NCBI RefSeq assembly: GCF_030866825.1
Contig: NZ_CP133020.1
Span: forward strand, 2,046,001-2,110,000
Source of the DNA: Rathayibacter sp. SW19
GTDB taxonomy: Bacteria > Actinomycetota > Actinomycetes > Actinomycetales > Microbacteriaceae
Length of the DNA: 64,000 bases
Direction of reading: 5' to 3'
In this document: piece by piece, positions 5,863 to 14,480 of the stretch
Position numbering within the stretch: the first letter of the stretch is position 1
How the letters are laid out: every line of letters begins with the position of its first letter
Position numbers and translations under genes: made by a program
The notes under the pieces: generated by a model
Told to the model about the DNA's origin: nothing
Database searches by the model: none
The model's input: the letters and a program-made list of their open reading frames with translations, nothing else

Positions 5863-8508
5863 CTACGCTGACCGACCGGTGAACCGTGACGCACGCCGGT
5901 GCACTCGATGGAAATAGCCGCGTCGGCGACGGGGCGGGGGAGCCGTTTCGAACTGCTGGGCCGGCCGACTGAAGAACCACTTCTTCGCCAATTCGACGCA
6001 GACCAGATATGCGACAACCATGGCGACCAGGGCGAGGAAGAACGGCACCGGTATGGGCTGGAAACCGAGCAGACCCGAAACGGGAGAATACGGCAACCAG
6101 ATTCCGACTGCGACCACCGCCAGTGAGGCGAGGGTCAAACCGAGCGATGGCTTGCTGCGAAAGAACGGGATGCGCCGGGTGCGGATTGCGAAGATGATCA
6201 GTGTCTGCGTTGCGATCGACTCGATGAACCAACCGGCCTGAAACTCGCTCTGCGATGCGTGGAAAAAGACAAGCATGAGGGCGAAGGTTGCGAAGTCGAA
6301 GAGCGAGCTGATCGGTCCGAACAGCAGCATGAACCGGCGGATATAGCCGATGTTCCAATGCGCCGGTGCCTGCAACTGCTCGCGATCGACCCGGTCACCG
6401 GGGATCGCGAGCTGGCCGGAGTCGTAGAGCAGGTTGTTGAGCAGGATCTGCCCGGGAAGCATCGGCAGGAAAGGCAGGACAACAGACGCGATCGATGCGC
6501 TGAACATGTTGCCGAAGTTGCTAGAGGTGCCCATCAGAACGTACTTGATCGTGTTCGCGAAGATGCGGCGGCCTTCGGAGACGCCGTCAGCGAGCACTGC
6601 GAGGTCTTTGTCCAGCAGCAGCACGTCGGCTGCATCCTTTGCCACATCCGCGGCCGATTCGACAGAGATGCCAATGTCGGCCTGGTGCAGCGCGAGCGCG
6701 TCATTCACTCCGTCGCCGAGGAAGCCGACCGCCCGGCCGGAATGCCGGAGCAAGCGGATGATTCGCGCCTTCTGTTCGGGGGAGACCCGCGCGAAGATCG
6801 TCGCCGTCGCTGCCGCGCGTCGCAGCTCATCATCGCTCAGCGGCTCGATGTCGATGCCCGACAGGATGCCGCCCGACGCGAGCCCGATGTCCGTCAGCAG
6901 CTTCTCGGCCACCCGGGCGTTGTCGCCCGTCGCGATCTTCACCGCCACCCCGAGTTGTGCCAGCGTCTCCAGCGAGGCACGGGCATCCGCTTTCGGGCGA
7001 TCGAGAAACACGAGGAATCCAACCAGGGTGAGACCGTTCTCGTCGGCCGGTGACAGCTGTCCGATGCCGGATCCGCTCTTGACCGCGACCGCGATCACGC
7101 GCGCGCCCGACGCGTACTGCTCGTCCAAAACGCCCTGAGCTGCAGGTGGCACGACCGAGCAGCGCCGCAGCACGTCTTCCGGTGAGCCTTTCGTCACGAG
7201 TTGACGCTCCTGCGTCGGTGCCTCCACGAGCGCCGTGGTCATCCGCCGCTCGTGGTCGAACGAGAGCAGATCGATGCGTTCATAAACGGCCGGATTGGTC
7301 GCATCCGACCGGGGTGCCTGCCACAGGGCCGAGTCCAACGGATTGAGCGCGAGCACCGTGCCGGGAGGCGTGCGGTAGTCGGTTTCGGTCGCGAGTAACC
7401 CGAGAAGGAAGACGCGATCGGGCGTCGTCATCGCGTCTGTCGAGAGCGCAGCGGTGAAGCTGATCCGTCCTTCCGTCAGGGTGCCGGTCTTGTCGGTGAC
7501 CAGAATGTCCATGTCTCCGAGGTCCTCGATGCAGACGAGTCTCTTGACGAGCACCTTTCGTTTCGCCAGTGCGCGGGAGCCAGCGGCGAGGCTCGCACTG
7601 ACCACGGCAGGAAGGAGCTGAGGTGTGATTCCTACGGCGATGGCCAGTGAAAACAGCAGCGAATCCAGCGGGGGGCGTTGCAACAGCACGTTCGCGACGA
7701 AGATCAACGTGGTCAGCACGACGGCCACTTCGAGCAGGAGCACCGAGAATCGGCCAAGGCCTCGCTGGAACTCAGTCTGCGGTTGCTGGGTCGCGAGCCC
7801 GCCGGCGATGCGCCCGAACTCTGTGCGGGCACCCGTTGCCACCACGACTCCGGTAGCGGTTCCGGATTGCACGACCGTGCCCATCAGCATGCACGGGGTG
7901 AGGTCTCCGATGCCCGCGCCACGTCCGATCGGCTCCGGCGTTTTCGTGGTCGGCAGCGACTCGCCGGTCATGATCCCCTCGTCGCAGGACAGGTTGTGGG
8001 CGAGAATCAGGCGCATGTCCGCGGGCACCACGGCACCCATGGAGAGCTCTACGACGTCTCCGGGTGCAAGGTCTGTGACATCGACCTTCGCCGTGGCGCC
8101 ATCCCGCAGCGCGACGACGGTATGCCTGATCTGATCGTGCAGCGCATCCGCCGCCCGCTCCGCCCGGAACTCGTTCACGAAGCCCAGACCGATGCTTGCG
8201 GCCAGGATCACAGCAATGATCGCCGCGTCGGCCGCCTCCCCAAGAAACACCGACACACCGGCGGTCACAAAGAGCAACACCAGAATGGGGCTCTTCAGCT
8301 GCCGCCCTAGCACACGCCACGGTCGAGCCCTGTGTGCTCGCAATACGTTGCGTCCTACGATCGCGAGCCGCTCTGCCGCCTCTGCGGACGTGAGCCCTTG
8401 CGCGCGCGAGTTCAACGCACTGAGTACTGCGGCACTGTCCTGCGATGCAACGTGTTCCAGCGCGAGCGGAGACTCCAGGTGCGGTGTCGATGTCGTCTGG
8501 CTGTTCAT
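5863..8508 (-). CDS. P-type ATPase, Mg2+-importing (MgtA/MgtB) type
   Basis: The 881-residue membrane ATPase has all core motifs: MTGES (actuator domain), DKTGTLTEG with the phosphorylated Asp, and GDGVND (hinge). The C-terminal membrane region has NNLLYDSGQLAIPGDRVDRE, which resembles the NLLYDxSQL signature of MgtA-type magnesium importers. The Mtb DosR regulon also has a P-type ATPase (CtpF), but that protein is of another subtype. The ATG at 8508 is 38 bp from the DosR-like box at 8546-8560, so hypoxic control is plausible. The Arg-rich C-terminal tail is unusual. Confidence 0.88.
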   Translation of the reverse strand: MNSQTTSTPHLESPLALEHVASQDSAAVLSALNSRAQGLTSAEAAERLAIVGRNVLRAHRARPWRVLGRQLKSPILVLLFVTAGVSVFLGEAADAAIIAVILAASIGLGFVNEFRAERAADALHDQIRHTVVALRDGATAKVDVTDLAPGDVVELSMGAVVPADMRLILAHNLSCDEGIMTGESLPTTKTPEPIGRGAGIGDLTPCMLMGTVVQSGTATGVVVATGARTEFGRIAGGLATQQPQTEFQRGLGRFSVLLLEVAVVLTTLIFVANVLLQRPPLDSLLFSLAIAVGITPQLLPAVVSASLAAGSRALAKRKVLVKRLVCIEDLGDMDILVTDKTGTLTEGRISFTAALSTDAMTTPDRVFLLGLLATETDYRTPPGTVLALNPLDSALWQAPRSDATNPAVYERIDLLSFDHERRMTTALVEAPTQERQLVTKGSPEDVLRRCSVVPPAAQGVLDEQYASGARVIAVAVKSGSGIGQLSPADENGLTLVGFLVFLDRPKADARASLETLAQLGVAVKIATGDNARVAEKLLTDIGLASGGILSGIDIEPLSDDELRRAAATATIFARVSPEQKARIIRLLRHSGRAVGFLGDGVNDALALHQADIGISVESAADVAKDAADVLLLDKDLAVLADGVSEGRRIFANTIKYVLMGTSSNFGNMFSASIASVVLPFLPMLPGQILLNNLLYDSGQLAIPGDRVDREQLQAPAHWNIGYIRRFMLLFGPISSLFDFATFALMLVFFHASQSEFQAGWFIESIATQTLIIFAIRTRRIPFFRSKPSLGLTLASLAVVAVGIWLPYSPVSGLLGFQPIPVPFFLALVAMVVAYLVCVELAKKWFFSRPAQQFETAPPPRRRRGYFHRVHRRASRFTGRSA

Positions 8509-8545
8509 TGTGGTCTCATTTCATCGCACCGGCGCATCGAATGGT

Positions 8546-8560
8546 AGGACTTTCGACCCT
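8546..8560. promoter_or_regulatory. DosR-like box between the P-type ATPase and flavin-protein genes
   Basis: AGGACTTTCGACCCT lies in the divergent region. Toward the ATPase, the ATG is 37 bp away and TGAAAT (8523-8518) sits 23 bp from the box. Toward the flavin protein the gene is 167 bp away and no clear -10 is visible at the usual distance. Control of the ATPase, or of both, is plausible. Confidence 0.6.
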
Positions 8561-8726
8561 GTTTGCGCTTGTGGCGCGTTCGACTCATCAGGTGAGAGCG
8601 GATGGTTCGGCCCGGTCGGCGCGGAAGCCGTCGCGTTGCTCCGGTGCGAACAGGACCAACGCCCCTGTGCCCGTCGTGGACATCGACGTAGTCTCGGTGC
8701 AAGGAGTTCCATAGGAGGAGGCAATA

Positions 8727-9149
8727 ATGCGTCGAGTCGAGGGGCCGGTCGAGCGGCTTTCTGAGGAGGACTGCTGGCAGCTTTTGCGCACAGCGACAGT
8801 GGGACGGGTTGCTACGAGCGCGGGTGGCGTACTCGATATCTTCCCCGTCAATTACTATTCGGACGGCACGAGCATCCTGTTCCGCACCGCGCCGGGGGAC
8901 AAACTCGTTGAGCTGACCATCAACGAAAACGTCGTGTTCGAGGTGGATGGCTATACCGAACCGATCGCATGGAGCGTCATCGCCAAGGGAACTGCTGCCG
9001 TGCTCGACCGGCAGGAAGACGTCGATCGGGCGGAGAAGGTGCCGTTGAATTCATGGATCCCGACGTTGAAGAGTATCTACGTGCGTATCGTCCCGCGGAG
9101 TCTGACTGGGCGACGCTTCGAGCGCGGGCCTGAACCAGAATGGATGTGA
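8727..9149 (+). CDS. pyridoxamine 5'-phosphate oxidase-like flavin-binding protein
   Basis: The 140-residue split-barrel protein reads 'LSEEDCWQLLRTATVGRVATSAGGVLDIFPVNYYSDGTSILFRTAPGDKLVELTINENVVFEVDG', the common pattern of PNPOx-like flavin (FMN or F420) proteins, and ends in 'SIYVRIVPRSLTGRRFER'. Homologues of this type (for example Rv3129 and Rv0080) belong to the Mtb DosR regulon. Substrate unknown. AGGAGGAG lies just before the ATG, so unlike the USP genes it has a normal leader. It is the intact paralogue of the truncated gene at 5502. Confidence 0.85.
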   Translation: MRRVEGPVERLSEEDCWQLLRTATVGRVATSAGGVLDIFPVNYYSDGTSILFRTAPGDKLVELTINENVVFEVDGYTEPIAWSVIAKGTAAVLDRQEDVDRAEKVPLNSWIPTLKSIYVRIVPRSLTGRRFERGPEPEWM

Positions 9150-9381
9150 ATGATGCCCTCTCGGGCGCCAGCCAAGCGCACGACGCCGGCTGCCGGCACT
9201 GCCCGCCAGAACGTCAGGCCGAGCGGACCGGTGATCAATAGTACGGTTGCCGTACGTTGGTCGGCTGGCTCGTTACTCATCTGCTCATCGTGTGGCCGCT
9301 CGATGCCGCGCGCATTGTTCAGCCGACATCCTGATTCCCGGGCGTAGCTGAGACACGTAGCCGAGAGGCGCGGCGGATTCA
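9150..9381. other. intergenic stretch with no convincing gene
   Basis: Between the flavin protein and the DosR-like box I see only short overlapping frames. A minus-strand frame with the hydrophobic stretch TATVLLITGPLGLTFW could be a remnant membrane peptide, but it has no clear ribosome binding site or recognisable family. Confidence 0.4.
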
Positions 9382-9424
9382 GGGACTTTCGACTCTGTCT
9401 CGGGGCCGCGTCCGGTGCCAGGCT
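9382..9424 (+). promoter_or_regulatory. DosR-like box and -10 of the USP-phosphoketolase operon
   Basis: GGGACTTTCGACTCT (9382-9396) is followed 23 bp later by CAGGCT (9419-9424), a weak nAnnnT hexamer, and six bases later by the ATG at 9431. This predicts a leaderless transcript for the USP and phosphoketolase genes. Confidence 0.7.
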
Positions 9425-9430
9425 GGGCGC

Positions 9431-9919
9431 ATGAACAATGCAGCCACGGACACGCAACAAGGCGCACTAGCAGGCTCGTCTTCGTCGGAAACAAAACCCA
9501 AAATCGTCGTCGGACTGGATGGGTCCGCGTCATCCGACGCCGCGCTACGTCACGCGGCACGGTTGGCCACGGCGTTGGATGCCTCGCTCGAAGGCGTTGC
9601 GGCATGGACGTACCCGATCGCGTTGAGCCCGTATCCCGTCACGACGTTGCCCAGCTTTGAAGATGCTGCACGCGAGACGGCTCGAGAAGCTGCCGATCGA
9701 GTCTTCGGCACCCGCTGGCCGGACTGGTTCACCATCGTCGTTGCGGAGGGCAACTCCGCACAGGTTCTGATCGCGCAGAGCGAGGGTTCAGAGCTGCTGG
9801 TTGTCGGTTCCCGTGGCCACGGCGGGTTTGCCGGCCTGCTTCTGGGTTCGGTCAGTGCTGAGTGTGCTGCGCACGCGAAATGCGCTGTACTCGTCGCGCG
9901 CGAACCGGTTGCTTCCTGA
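9431..9919 (+). CDS. universal stress protein (single domain), first gene of the xfp operon
   Basis: This 162-residue USP has 'KIVVGLDGSASSDAALRHAARLATALDASLEGVAAW' and a complete ATP loop 'VVGSRGHGGFAGLLLGSVSAECAAHAKCAVLV'. It is a close paralogue of the USP at 3609. Its TGA (9917-9919) is followed after one base by the ATG of the phosphoketolase, so the two are almost certainly co-transcribed and translationally coupled. The ATG is 35 bp after the DosR-like box. Confidence 0.92.
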   Translation: MNNAATDTQQGALAGSSSSETKPKIVVGLDGSASSDAALRHAARLATALDASLEGVAAWTYPIALSPYPVTTLPSFEDAARETAREAADRVFGTRWPDWFTIVVAEGNSAQVLIAQSEGSELLVVGSRGHGGFAGLLLGSVSAECAAHAKCAVLVAREPVAS

Positions 9920-9920
9920 A

Positions 9921-12371
9921 ATGGTCGACGCTTGGCCGCACCGCGACGCGCAGACCCTCTCCGCTGAAGCGCTGCAGAAGCTGAACACGTGGTGGCGCGC
10001 CGCGAACTACTTGTCGGTCGGGCAGATCTACCTGCTGGACAACCCGCTGCTTCGCGAGCCGTTGATCCGCGACCATATCAAGCCTCGCTTGTTGGGGCAC
10101 TGGGGTACGACCCCGGGCCTCAATCTCATTTATGCACACCTGAATCGCGTCATTCAGGAGCGACGCTTGAGCACCATCTACATTGCGGGTCCGGGTCACG
10201 GCGGGCCCGGCATGGTGGCCAACGCATATCTGGACGGCACGTACGGCGAGGTGTACAACAGCATCGACCGCACGACGGATGGCTTGCGCAAACTCTTTCG
10301 GCAGTTCTCGTTCCCGGGAGGGATACCCAGCCATGTCGCGCCGGAGACGCCCGGTTCGATTCACGAGGGTGGGGAACTCGGGTACGCGCTGTCGCACGCA
10401 TACGGTGCCGCTTTCGACAATCCCGACCTGCTCGTCGCCGCAGTCGTCGGTGACGGCGAGGCGGAGACCGGCCCGTTGGCCACCAGCTGGCATTCGAACA
10501 AGTTCATCGACCCGGTGCAGGATGGCGTCGTGCTGCCGATCCTGCACTTGAACGGGTACAAGATCGCCAACCCGACCGTGCTCGCCCGCATCCCAGAGAA
10601 CGAACTGCTCGACCTGATGCGCGGTTACGGCCACACACCGTATCTGGTGTCTGGCGGGTTCGACGGCGAGGATCCCCTCGAAGTGCATAAACGCTTCGCC
10701 GAGACACTCGACACCGTCCTGAACCAGATCGCTCAGATCAAGGCGGATGCCGCGGCCGGCTCTCTGACGCAGCGCCCGGCTTGGCCGATGATCATTCTGC
10801 GCACCCCGAAAGGGTGGACGTGTCCAGCCGAGATCGACGGGCATCCGGCGGAGAACAATTGGCGCTCCCACCAGGTTCCGCTGTTAGATGCCCGCGATAC
10901 GGAGGCGCACACCCGATTGTTGGAGAGTTGGATGCGTTCCTACCGGCCGGAGGAACTCTTCGATGAGAACGGGAGCGTGGTCGCCGCAGCCACCGCGCTT
11001 GCTCCGGAAGGCGACCTGCGAATGAGCGCAAACCCGGCGGCGAACGGCGGTCTGTTGCGTCAGGAATTGAGACTGCCGGACTTCCGGGACTACGCCGTGG
11101 ACGTTCCGACACCGGGCGGGTCGGTCAGCGAGGCCACCAGGGTTCTCGGCGGCTGGTTGCGGGACGTGATCTCGGCGAACCCGAACAACTTTCGGATCTT
11201 CGGCCCGGACGAGACCGCCTCGAACCGGCTTGATGCCGTGTATGAGGTGACTGACAAGCAATGGAATGCCGAGTTTTGGCCGATCGACGACGATAATCAT
11301 CTGGCGCGAGCGGGCCGCGTGATGGAGATGCTCAGCGAACACCAGTGCCAGGGGTGGCTTGAAGGCTACCTTCTGACCGGACGCCACGGCGTGATCAACT
11401 CCTATGAGGCCTTCATCCACATCGTGGATTCCATGTTCAATCAGCACGCCAAGTGGTTGAAGACGACACGGAAGATCCCATGGCGCCGCCCTGTCTCCTC
11501 GCTGAATTATCTGCTGAGCTCCCATGTGTGGCGGCAGGACAACAACGGGCTCTCCCACCAGGATCCGGGTTTCATCGACCATGTCGTGAACAAGAAGGCG
11601 GATGTCGTTCGCGTCTACCTGCCGTTCGATGCGAACACGCTGCTGTCGACCTACGATCATTGCCTGCGCTCGGTTGACTATGTGAACGTGGTGGTCGCCG
11701 GCAAACAACCGGCTGCGAACTGGCTCACAATGGAGCAGGCGGTCGAACACTGCACGCGCGGGCTGGGACTGCTCGAGTGGGCCGGTACGGAACGATCCGG
11801 TGAGGAACCGGATGTCGTGCTAGCGGCTGCCGGAGACGTGCCAACCCTTGAGGTCCTGGCTGCGGCGTCCATTCTGCGTGAACGGGTGCCTGCGCTGAAG
11901 GTGCGTGTCGTGAACGTCGTCGACCTGATGCGCTTGCAGAGCGTGGGGGAGCATCCGCATGGGTTGGGCGACAGCGAGTACGACGCGATCTTCACCCGGG
12001 ACAAGCCTGTGGTCTTCGCCTATCACGGGTACCCGTGGCTGATCCACCGTCTGACCTACCGGCGCCACGGGCACGACAATCTCCATGTGCGCGGCTATAT
12101 CGAAGAGGGAACCACGACCACGCCGTTCGACATGGTCATGCTCAACGACCTCGACCGGTATCACCTGGTCATGGATGTCATCGACCGCGTGCCAGGACTT
12201 GGCGCACGGGAGGCGATCCTGCGCCAAGATATGCAAGACGCCAGGCTGCGTGCCCGCGCCTATACGCGAGCACACGGAGAAGACATCCCCGAAGTAGCCG
12301 CTTGGACCTGGCCCGGAGTCGCCCGCGGCACGTTCAACAGCAACGACGACGTCGGCAGCGACAACGTCTGA
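9921..12371 (+). CDS. xfp: phosphoketolase (xylulose-5-phosphate/fructose-6-phosphate)
   Basis: Thiamine-diphosphate enzyme that splits xylulose-5-P and/or fructose-6-P with phosphate to acetyl-phosphate plus glyceraldehyde-3-P or erythrose-4-P. The 816-residue length is typical. Signatures are 'WWRAANYLSVGQIYLLDNPLL' at the N-terminus, GPGHGGPG (from about residue 91), GDGEAETGP (from about 177, cofactor binding) and 'DRYHLVMDVIDRVP' near the end. ATG 9921 is chosen because family similarity begins there; the frame is open further upstream but overlaps the USP gene. Acetyl-phosphate feeds acetate kinase for ATP without respiration, which suits a hypoxia operon. Confidence 0.95.
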   Translation: MVDAWPHRDAQTLSAEALQKLNTWWRAANYLSVGQIYLLDNPLLREPLIRDHIKPRLLGHWGTTPGLNLIYAHLNRVIQERRLSTIYIAGPGHGGPGMVANAYLDGTYGEVYNSIDRTTDGLRKLFRQFSFPGGIPSHVAPETPGSIHEGGELGYALSHAYGAAFDNPDLLVAAVVGDGEAETGPLATSWHSNKFIDPVQDGVVLPILHLNGYKIANPTVLARIPENELLDLMRGYGHTPYLVSGGFDGEDPLEVHKRFAETLDTVLNQIAQIKADAAAGSLTQRPAWPMIILRTPKGWTCPAEIDGHPAENNWRSHQVPLLDARDTEAHTRLLESWMRSYRPEELFDENGSVVAAATALAPEGDLRMSANPAANGGLLRQELRLPDFRDYAVDVPTPGGSVSEATRVLGGWLRDVISANPNNFRIFGPDETASNRLDAVYEVTDKQWNAEFWPIDDDNHLARAGRVMEMLSEHQCQGWLEGYLLTGRHGVINSYEAFIHIVDSMFNQHAKWLKTTRKIPWRRPVSSLNYLLSSHVWRQDNNGLSHQDPGFIDHVVNKKADVVRVYLPFDANTLLSTYDHCLRSVDYVNVVVAGKQPAANWLTMEQAVEHCTRGLGLLEWAGTERSGEEPDVVLAAAGDVPTLEVLAAASILRERVPALKVRVVNVVDLMRLQSVGEHPHGLGDSEYDAIFTRDKPVVFAYHGYPWLIHRLTYRRHGHDNLHVRGYIEEGTTTTPFDMVMLNDLDRYHLVMDVIDRVPGLGAREAILRQDMQDARLRARAYTRAHGEDIPEVAAWTWPGVARGTFNSNDDVGSDNV

Positions 12372-12375
12372 ACTC

Positions 12376-12418
12376 GGGACTAAAGCCTCTGACCGAGCCC
12401 ATCGTCGGAATCTAATCT
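12376..12418 (+). promoter_or_regulatory. DosR-like box and -10 of the cytochrome b operon
   Basis: GGGACTAAAGCCTCT (12376-12390) keeps the left half of the DosR consensus (GGGACTWWWG) with a diverged right half. TAATCT (12413-12418), a good TANNNT hexamer, starts exactly 23 bp after it. A short leader with GAGAGG precedes the ATG at 12441. Confidence 0.6.
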
Positions 12419-12440
12419 CGACAGTGGAGAGGTTGTCACC

Positions 12441-12605
12441 ATGGTGCTGCTCGAATTGTTGAAGGCGTCAGATGTCGGCGGGGTCTTTCTGAATTGGGGA
12501 ATCTTCTCAATTCAGTTGGGCAACCTGATCGTGATCGTCGCCATGCTGGTGCTTTTTGTGCTCGCGTTGATTGTGCCGTTCCCGGGGGGAAGGCGCACGA
12601 AATGA
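12441..12605 (+). CDS. 54-residue single-span membrane protein, first gene of the cytochrome b module
   Basis: The frame begins MVLLELLKASDVGGVFLNWG and continues with one hydrophobic helix (about residues 20-48) ending in PFPGGRRTK. Its stop TGA overlaps the next ATG (ATGA, 12602-12605), so it is coupled to the cytochrome b gene. GAGAGG lies upstream of the ATG. It is probably a small accessory subunit of the cytochrome module, like the one-helix subunits of bc1 and b6f complexes. That role is inferred from position and topology only. Confidence 0.65.
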   Translation: MVLLELLKASDVGGVFLNWGIFSIQLGNLIVIVAMLVLFVLALIVPFPGGRRTK

Positions 12606-13285
12606 GCGACCATACTGAAGCCGAGACAGATCGATCCTGGACGGGTCGCAGTCGACGTTGGATGGTGAAACGCCTCCCGCCGGAGAAGCTACTGCCCAAC
12701 ACTCAACCGAGCTACGTCGCATCGTGGATCTACGTTTTCGGCATGGGTGCAATCGCAGCACTCATCTTCATCATCGCCTCTGGTGCGGTTCTCAGTCTCA
12801 ACGGACCGATGTGGTACCACCTCTCAGCGCTCGGCCACTTCGTCAACAGCGTGCATCTGTGGAGCGTCGAATTCTTCTTTTTCTTCATGGTCATCCACCT
12901 GTGGGGCAAGTTCTGGATGGCCGCATGGCGAGGCCACCGGGTTCTGACGTGGATCACCGGAGTGTTCTCGTTCCTCGTCTCGATCGTCGCGGCATTCACG
13001 GGCTACCTGGTGCAGACCAACTTCGACTCCGAATGGATTGCTTTCCAGGCCAAGGATGCGCTGAATGCGTCCGGCATGGGCGCCTGGTTCAACGTCGCCA
13101 ACTTCGGGCAGATGTTCATGTGGCACATTCTGCTGCTGCCCGCCGCAGTGGTCGTCATCGTGGCCATGCACGTCATACTCGTTCGGGCACGCGGCGTGGT
13201 CCCACCCCTCGACGCCGCAGTGACCGACGCCCAACTCATCACCGAGGAGATCTCCGATGTCACGACGTCCTCAGCCGGATCCTGA
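12602..13285 (+). CDS. cytochrome b, N-terminal (b6-like) domain protein
   Basis: The 227-residue protein has four membrane helices (about 41-65, 80-105, 112-136 and 172-195). Helix 2 has His85 and His99 (14 apart) and helix 4 has His175 and His190 (15 apart), the bis-His pattern for two b hemes. The 14/15 spacing is that of cytochrome b6 rather than mitochondrial cytochrome b (14/14). It lacks the second (quinol-site) half of QcrB. The next gene overlaps its end by 29 bp. Under the DosR-like promoter at 12376 it should be an electron carrier in the membrane; partners unknown. Confidence 0.85.
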   Translation: MSDHTEAETDRSWTGRSRRWMVKRLPPEKLLPNTQPSYVASWIYVFGMGAIAALIFIIASGAVLSLNGPMWYHLSALGHFVNSVHLWSVEFFFFFMVIHLWGKFWMAAWRGHRVLTWITGVFSFLVSIVAAFTGYLVQTNFDSEWIAFQAKDALNASGMGAWFNVANFGQMFMWHILLLPAAVVVIVAMHVILVRARGVVPPLDAAVTDAQLITEEISDVTTSSAGS

Positions 13286-14195
13286 CCTTGCCGCGCGGCC
13301 GTGGAGCGGCGCGGTGCGCGACTACGATCTTTTCAAAGAACTCACCGTTGGTGTCATTGTCGTTGGTCTGATCGTTCTCGGGTTCGCAGCGTTCGCGGGT
13401 TCTCCGGACGACTCGACGGTGACCCTGCAGTCCTGGGCGAAGGCGAGCTCGAACGACTTCGTCGCGACCGCAACGGCGGAACTCGGCCGCACCTCGAACA
13501 CGGCGTCATATGGGCCGCCGTATTCGACCACCCAGGGTGCTACACAGACTCTCGGTCCGATAGATCTTCAGAGCCTTTCGGGGACCCGGCTGCCTGTCGA
13601 CACCGCTCGCGATTTTGTCGTCACACCGTTGCAGAAGCTCCATGTGGTGACCGCGGCGCTCAATCGCTGGCAGGCCGCCAGCGTGAGCCAGCAGGACAAG
13701 TGGGCATCCGCATATTCCGACGCTCTGGCTAAGGCGCCGGGAGGCAGCCCGGCGAAAGTCGCTCACGGCGCATACGGTCCGGTGCCGGCGCTGACAGCGG
13801 GGCTGCTCGCTGCGGCGAATCGTGGTTCACTCGACGGACTAATCCAGGGCGAGGGCGGCATTTTCAACACGAACCCCACTCTGACGATCCTCTTCCTTGG
13901 TGACGGCAACTACTTTCCCGGCCTCGCGGCAGCCCAACACCTCACGGGTGACCAATGGGGAATGATGAACGAGACCGGCAACTACCCGGGCCAGTCGTGG
14001 CTGTGGTTGTTCTCGTTCTGGTATCAGATCCCTGCGATCGGCGGCCTCGCCAACGCCGACCTTGTCGTGGTCGGCCTGATGCTACTGCTCTCGGCCCTCC
14101 TCACACTGGTGCCCTTCATCCCCGGCCTTCGCTCTATACCGCGACTCATCCCGATCCACAAGCTGATCTGGCGGGACTACTACCGCAACCGTTGA
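13257..14195 (+). CDS. membrane protein with large extracytoplasmic domain, partner of the b6-like cytochrome
   Basis: 312 residues: one N-terminal helix (about 27-47), a soluble region of about 190 residues probably outside the membrane, then two helices (about 246-262 and 268-288) and a basic tail. The end 'NYPGQSWLWLFSFWYQIPAIGG' loosely recalls the C-terminal half of cytochrome b / subunit IV, but there is no clear PEWY motif. No CxxCH heme site and no Rieske CxH pairs are visible. GAGGAGA before ATG 13257 lies inside the preceding gene, giving a 29-bp overlap. Probably a subunit of the same complex. Confidence 0.6.
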   Translation: MSRRPQPDPDLAARPWSGAVRDYDLFKELTVGVIVVGLIVLGFAAFAGSPDDSTVTLQSWAKASSNDFVATATAELGRTSNTASYGPPYSTTQGATQTLGPIDLQSLSGTRLPVDTARDFVVTPLQKLHVVTAALNRWQAASVSQQDKWASAYSDALAKAPGGSPAKVAHGAYGPVPALTAGLLAAANRGSLDGLIQGEGGIFNTNPTLTILFLGDGNYFPGLAAAQHLTGDQWGMMNETGNYPGQSWLWLFSFWYQIPAIGGLANADLVVVGLMLLLSALLTLVPFIPGLRSIPRLIPIHKLIWRDYYRNR

Positions 14196-14216
14196 CAGCG
14201 CACAAGACGTAAGCCG

Positions 14217-14411
14217 TCAAACGCCGAGCGCCGCGAGGCCGTGATAAACGGCAAAGACCGGCCAGACGATTGCTTTGAGCAGTCCGAGAACTACGGCCCA
14301 GAAACTGCCGTGCGACTGAGCGATGAAATAGATCGCGGCTCCGATGTAGGCGAGGAGGAAGAAGAATCCCCACGCCCCATTGCGCTCCACGAAGCGCGTC
14401 CGATCAGCCAT
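14217..14411 (-). CDS. 64-residue membrane protein
   Basis: MADRTRFVERNGAWGFFFLLAYIGAAIYFIAQSHGSFWAVVLGLLKAIVWPVFAVYHGLAALGV: two hydrophobic helices (about 13-31 and 38-60) joined by a short polar turn. AGGAGG lies 8 bp before the ATG. It lies 69 bp after the end of the same-strand tandem USP gene and is likely its operon partner. Small membrane proteins of this layout are common in actinobacteria; no function is known to me. Confidence 0.65.
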   Translation of the reverse strand: MADRTRFVERNGAWGFFFLLAYIGAAIYFIAQSHGSFWAVVLGLLKAIVWPVFAVYHGLAALGV

Positions 14412-14480
14412 GGTGTGCCTCCTGGGTCATATTGTGACGGTGCTCTTGTTTCGCGGCAATCGGCATTTTACTTACGATGG

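Noticed and set aside
9150..9347. ORF of 65 codons after the flavin-protein gene
   Set aside because: Composition and lack of a recognisable fold or ribosome binding site suggest a chance frame; opposite-strand frames of similar length exist.
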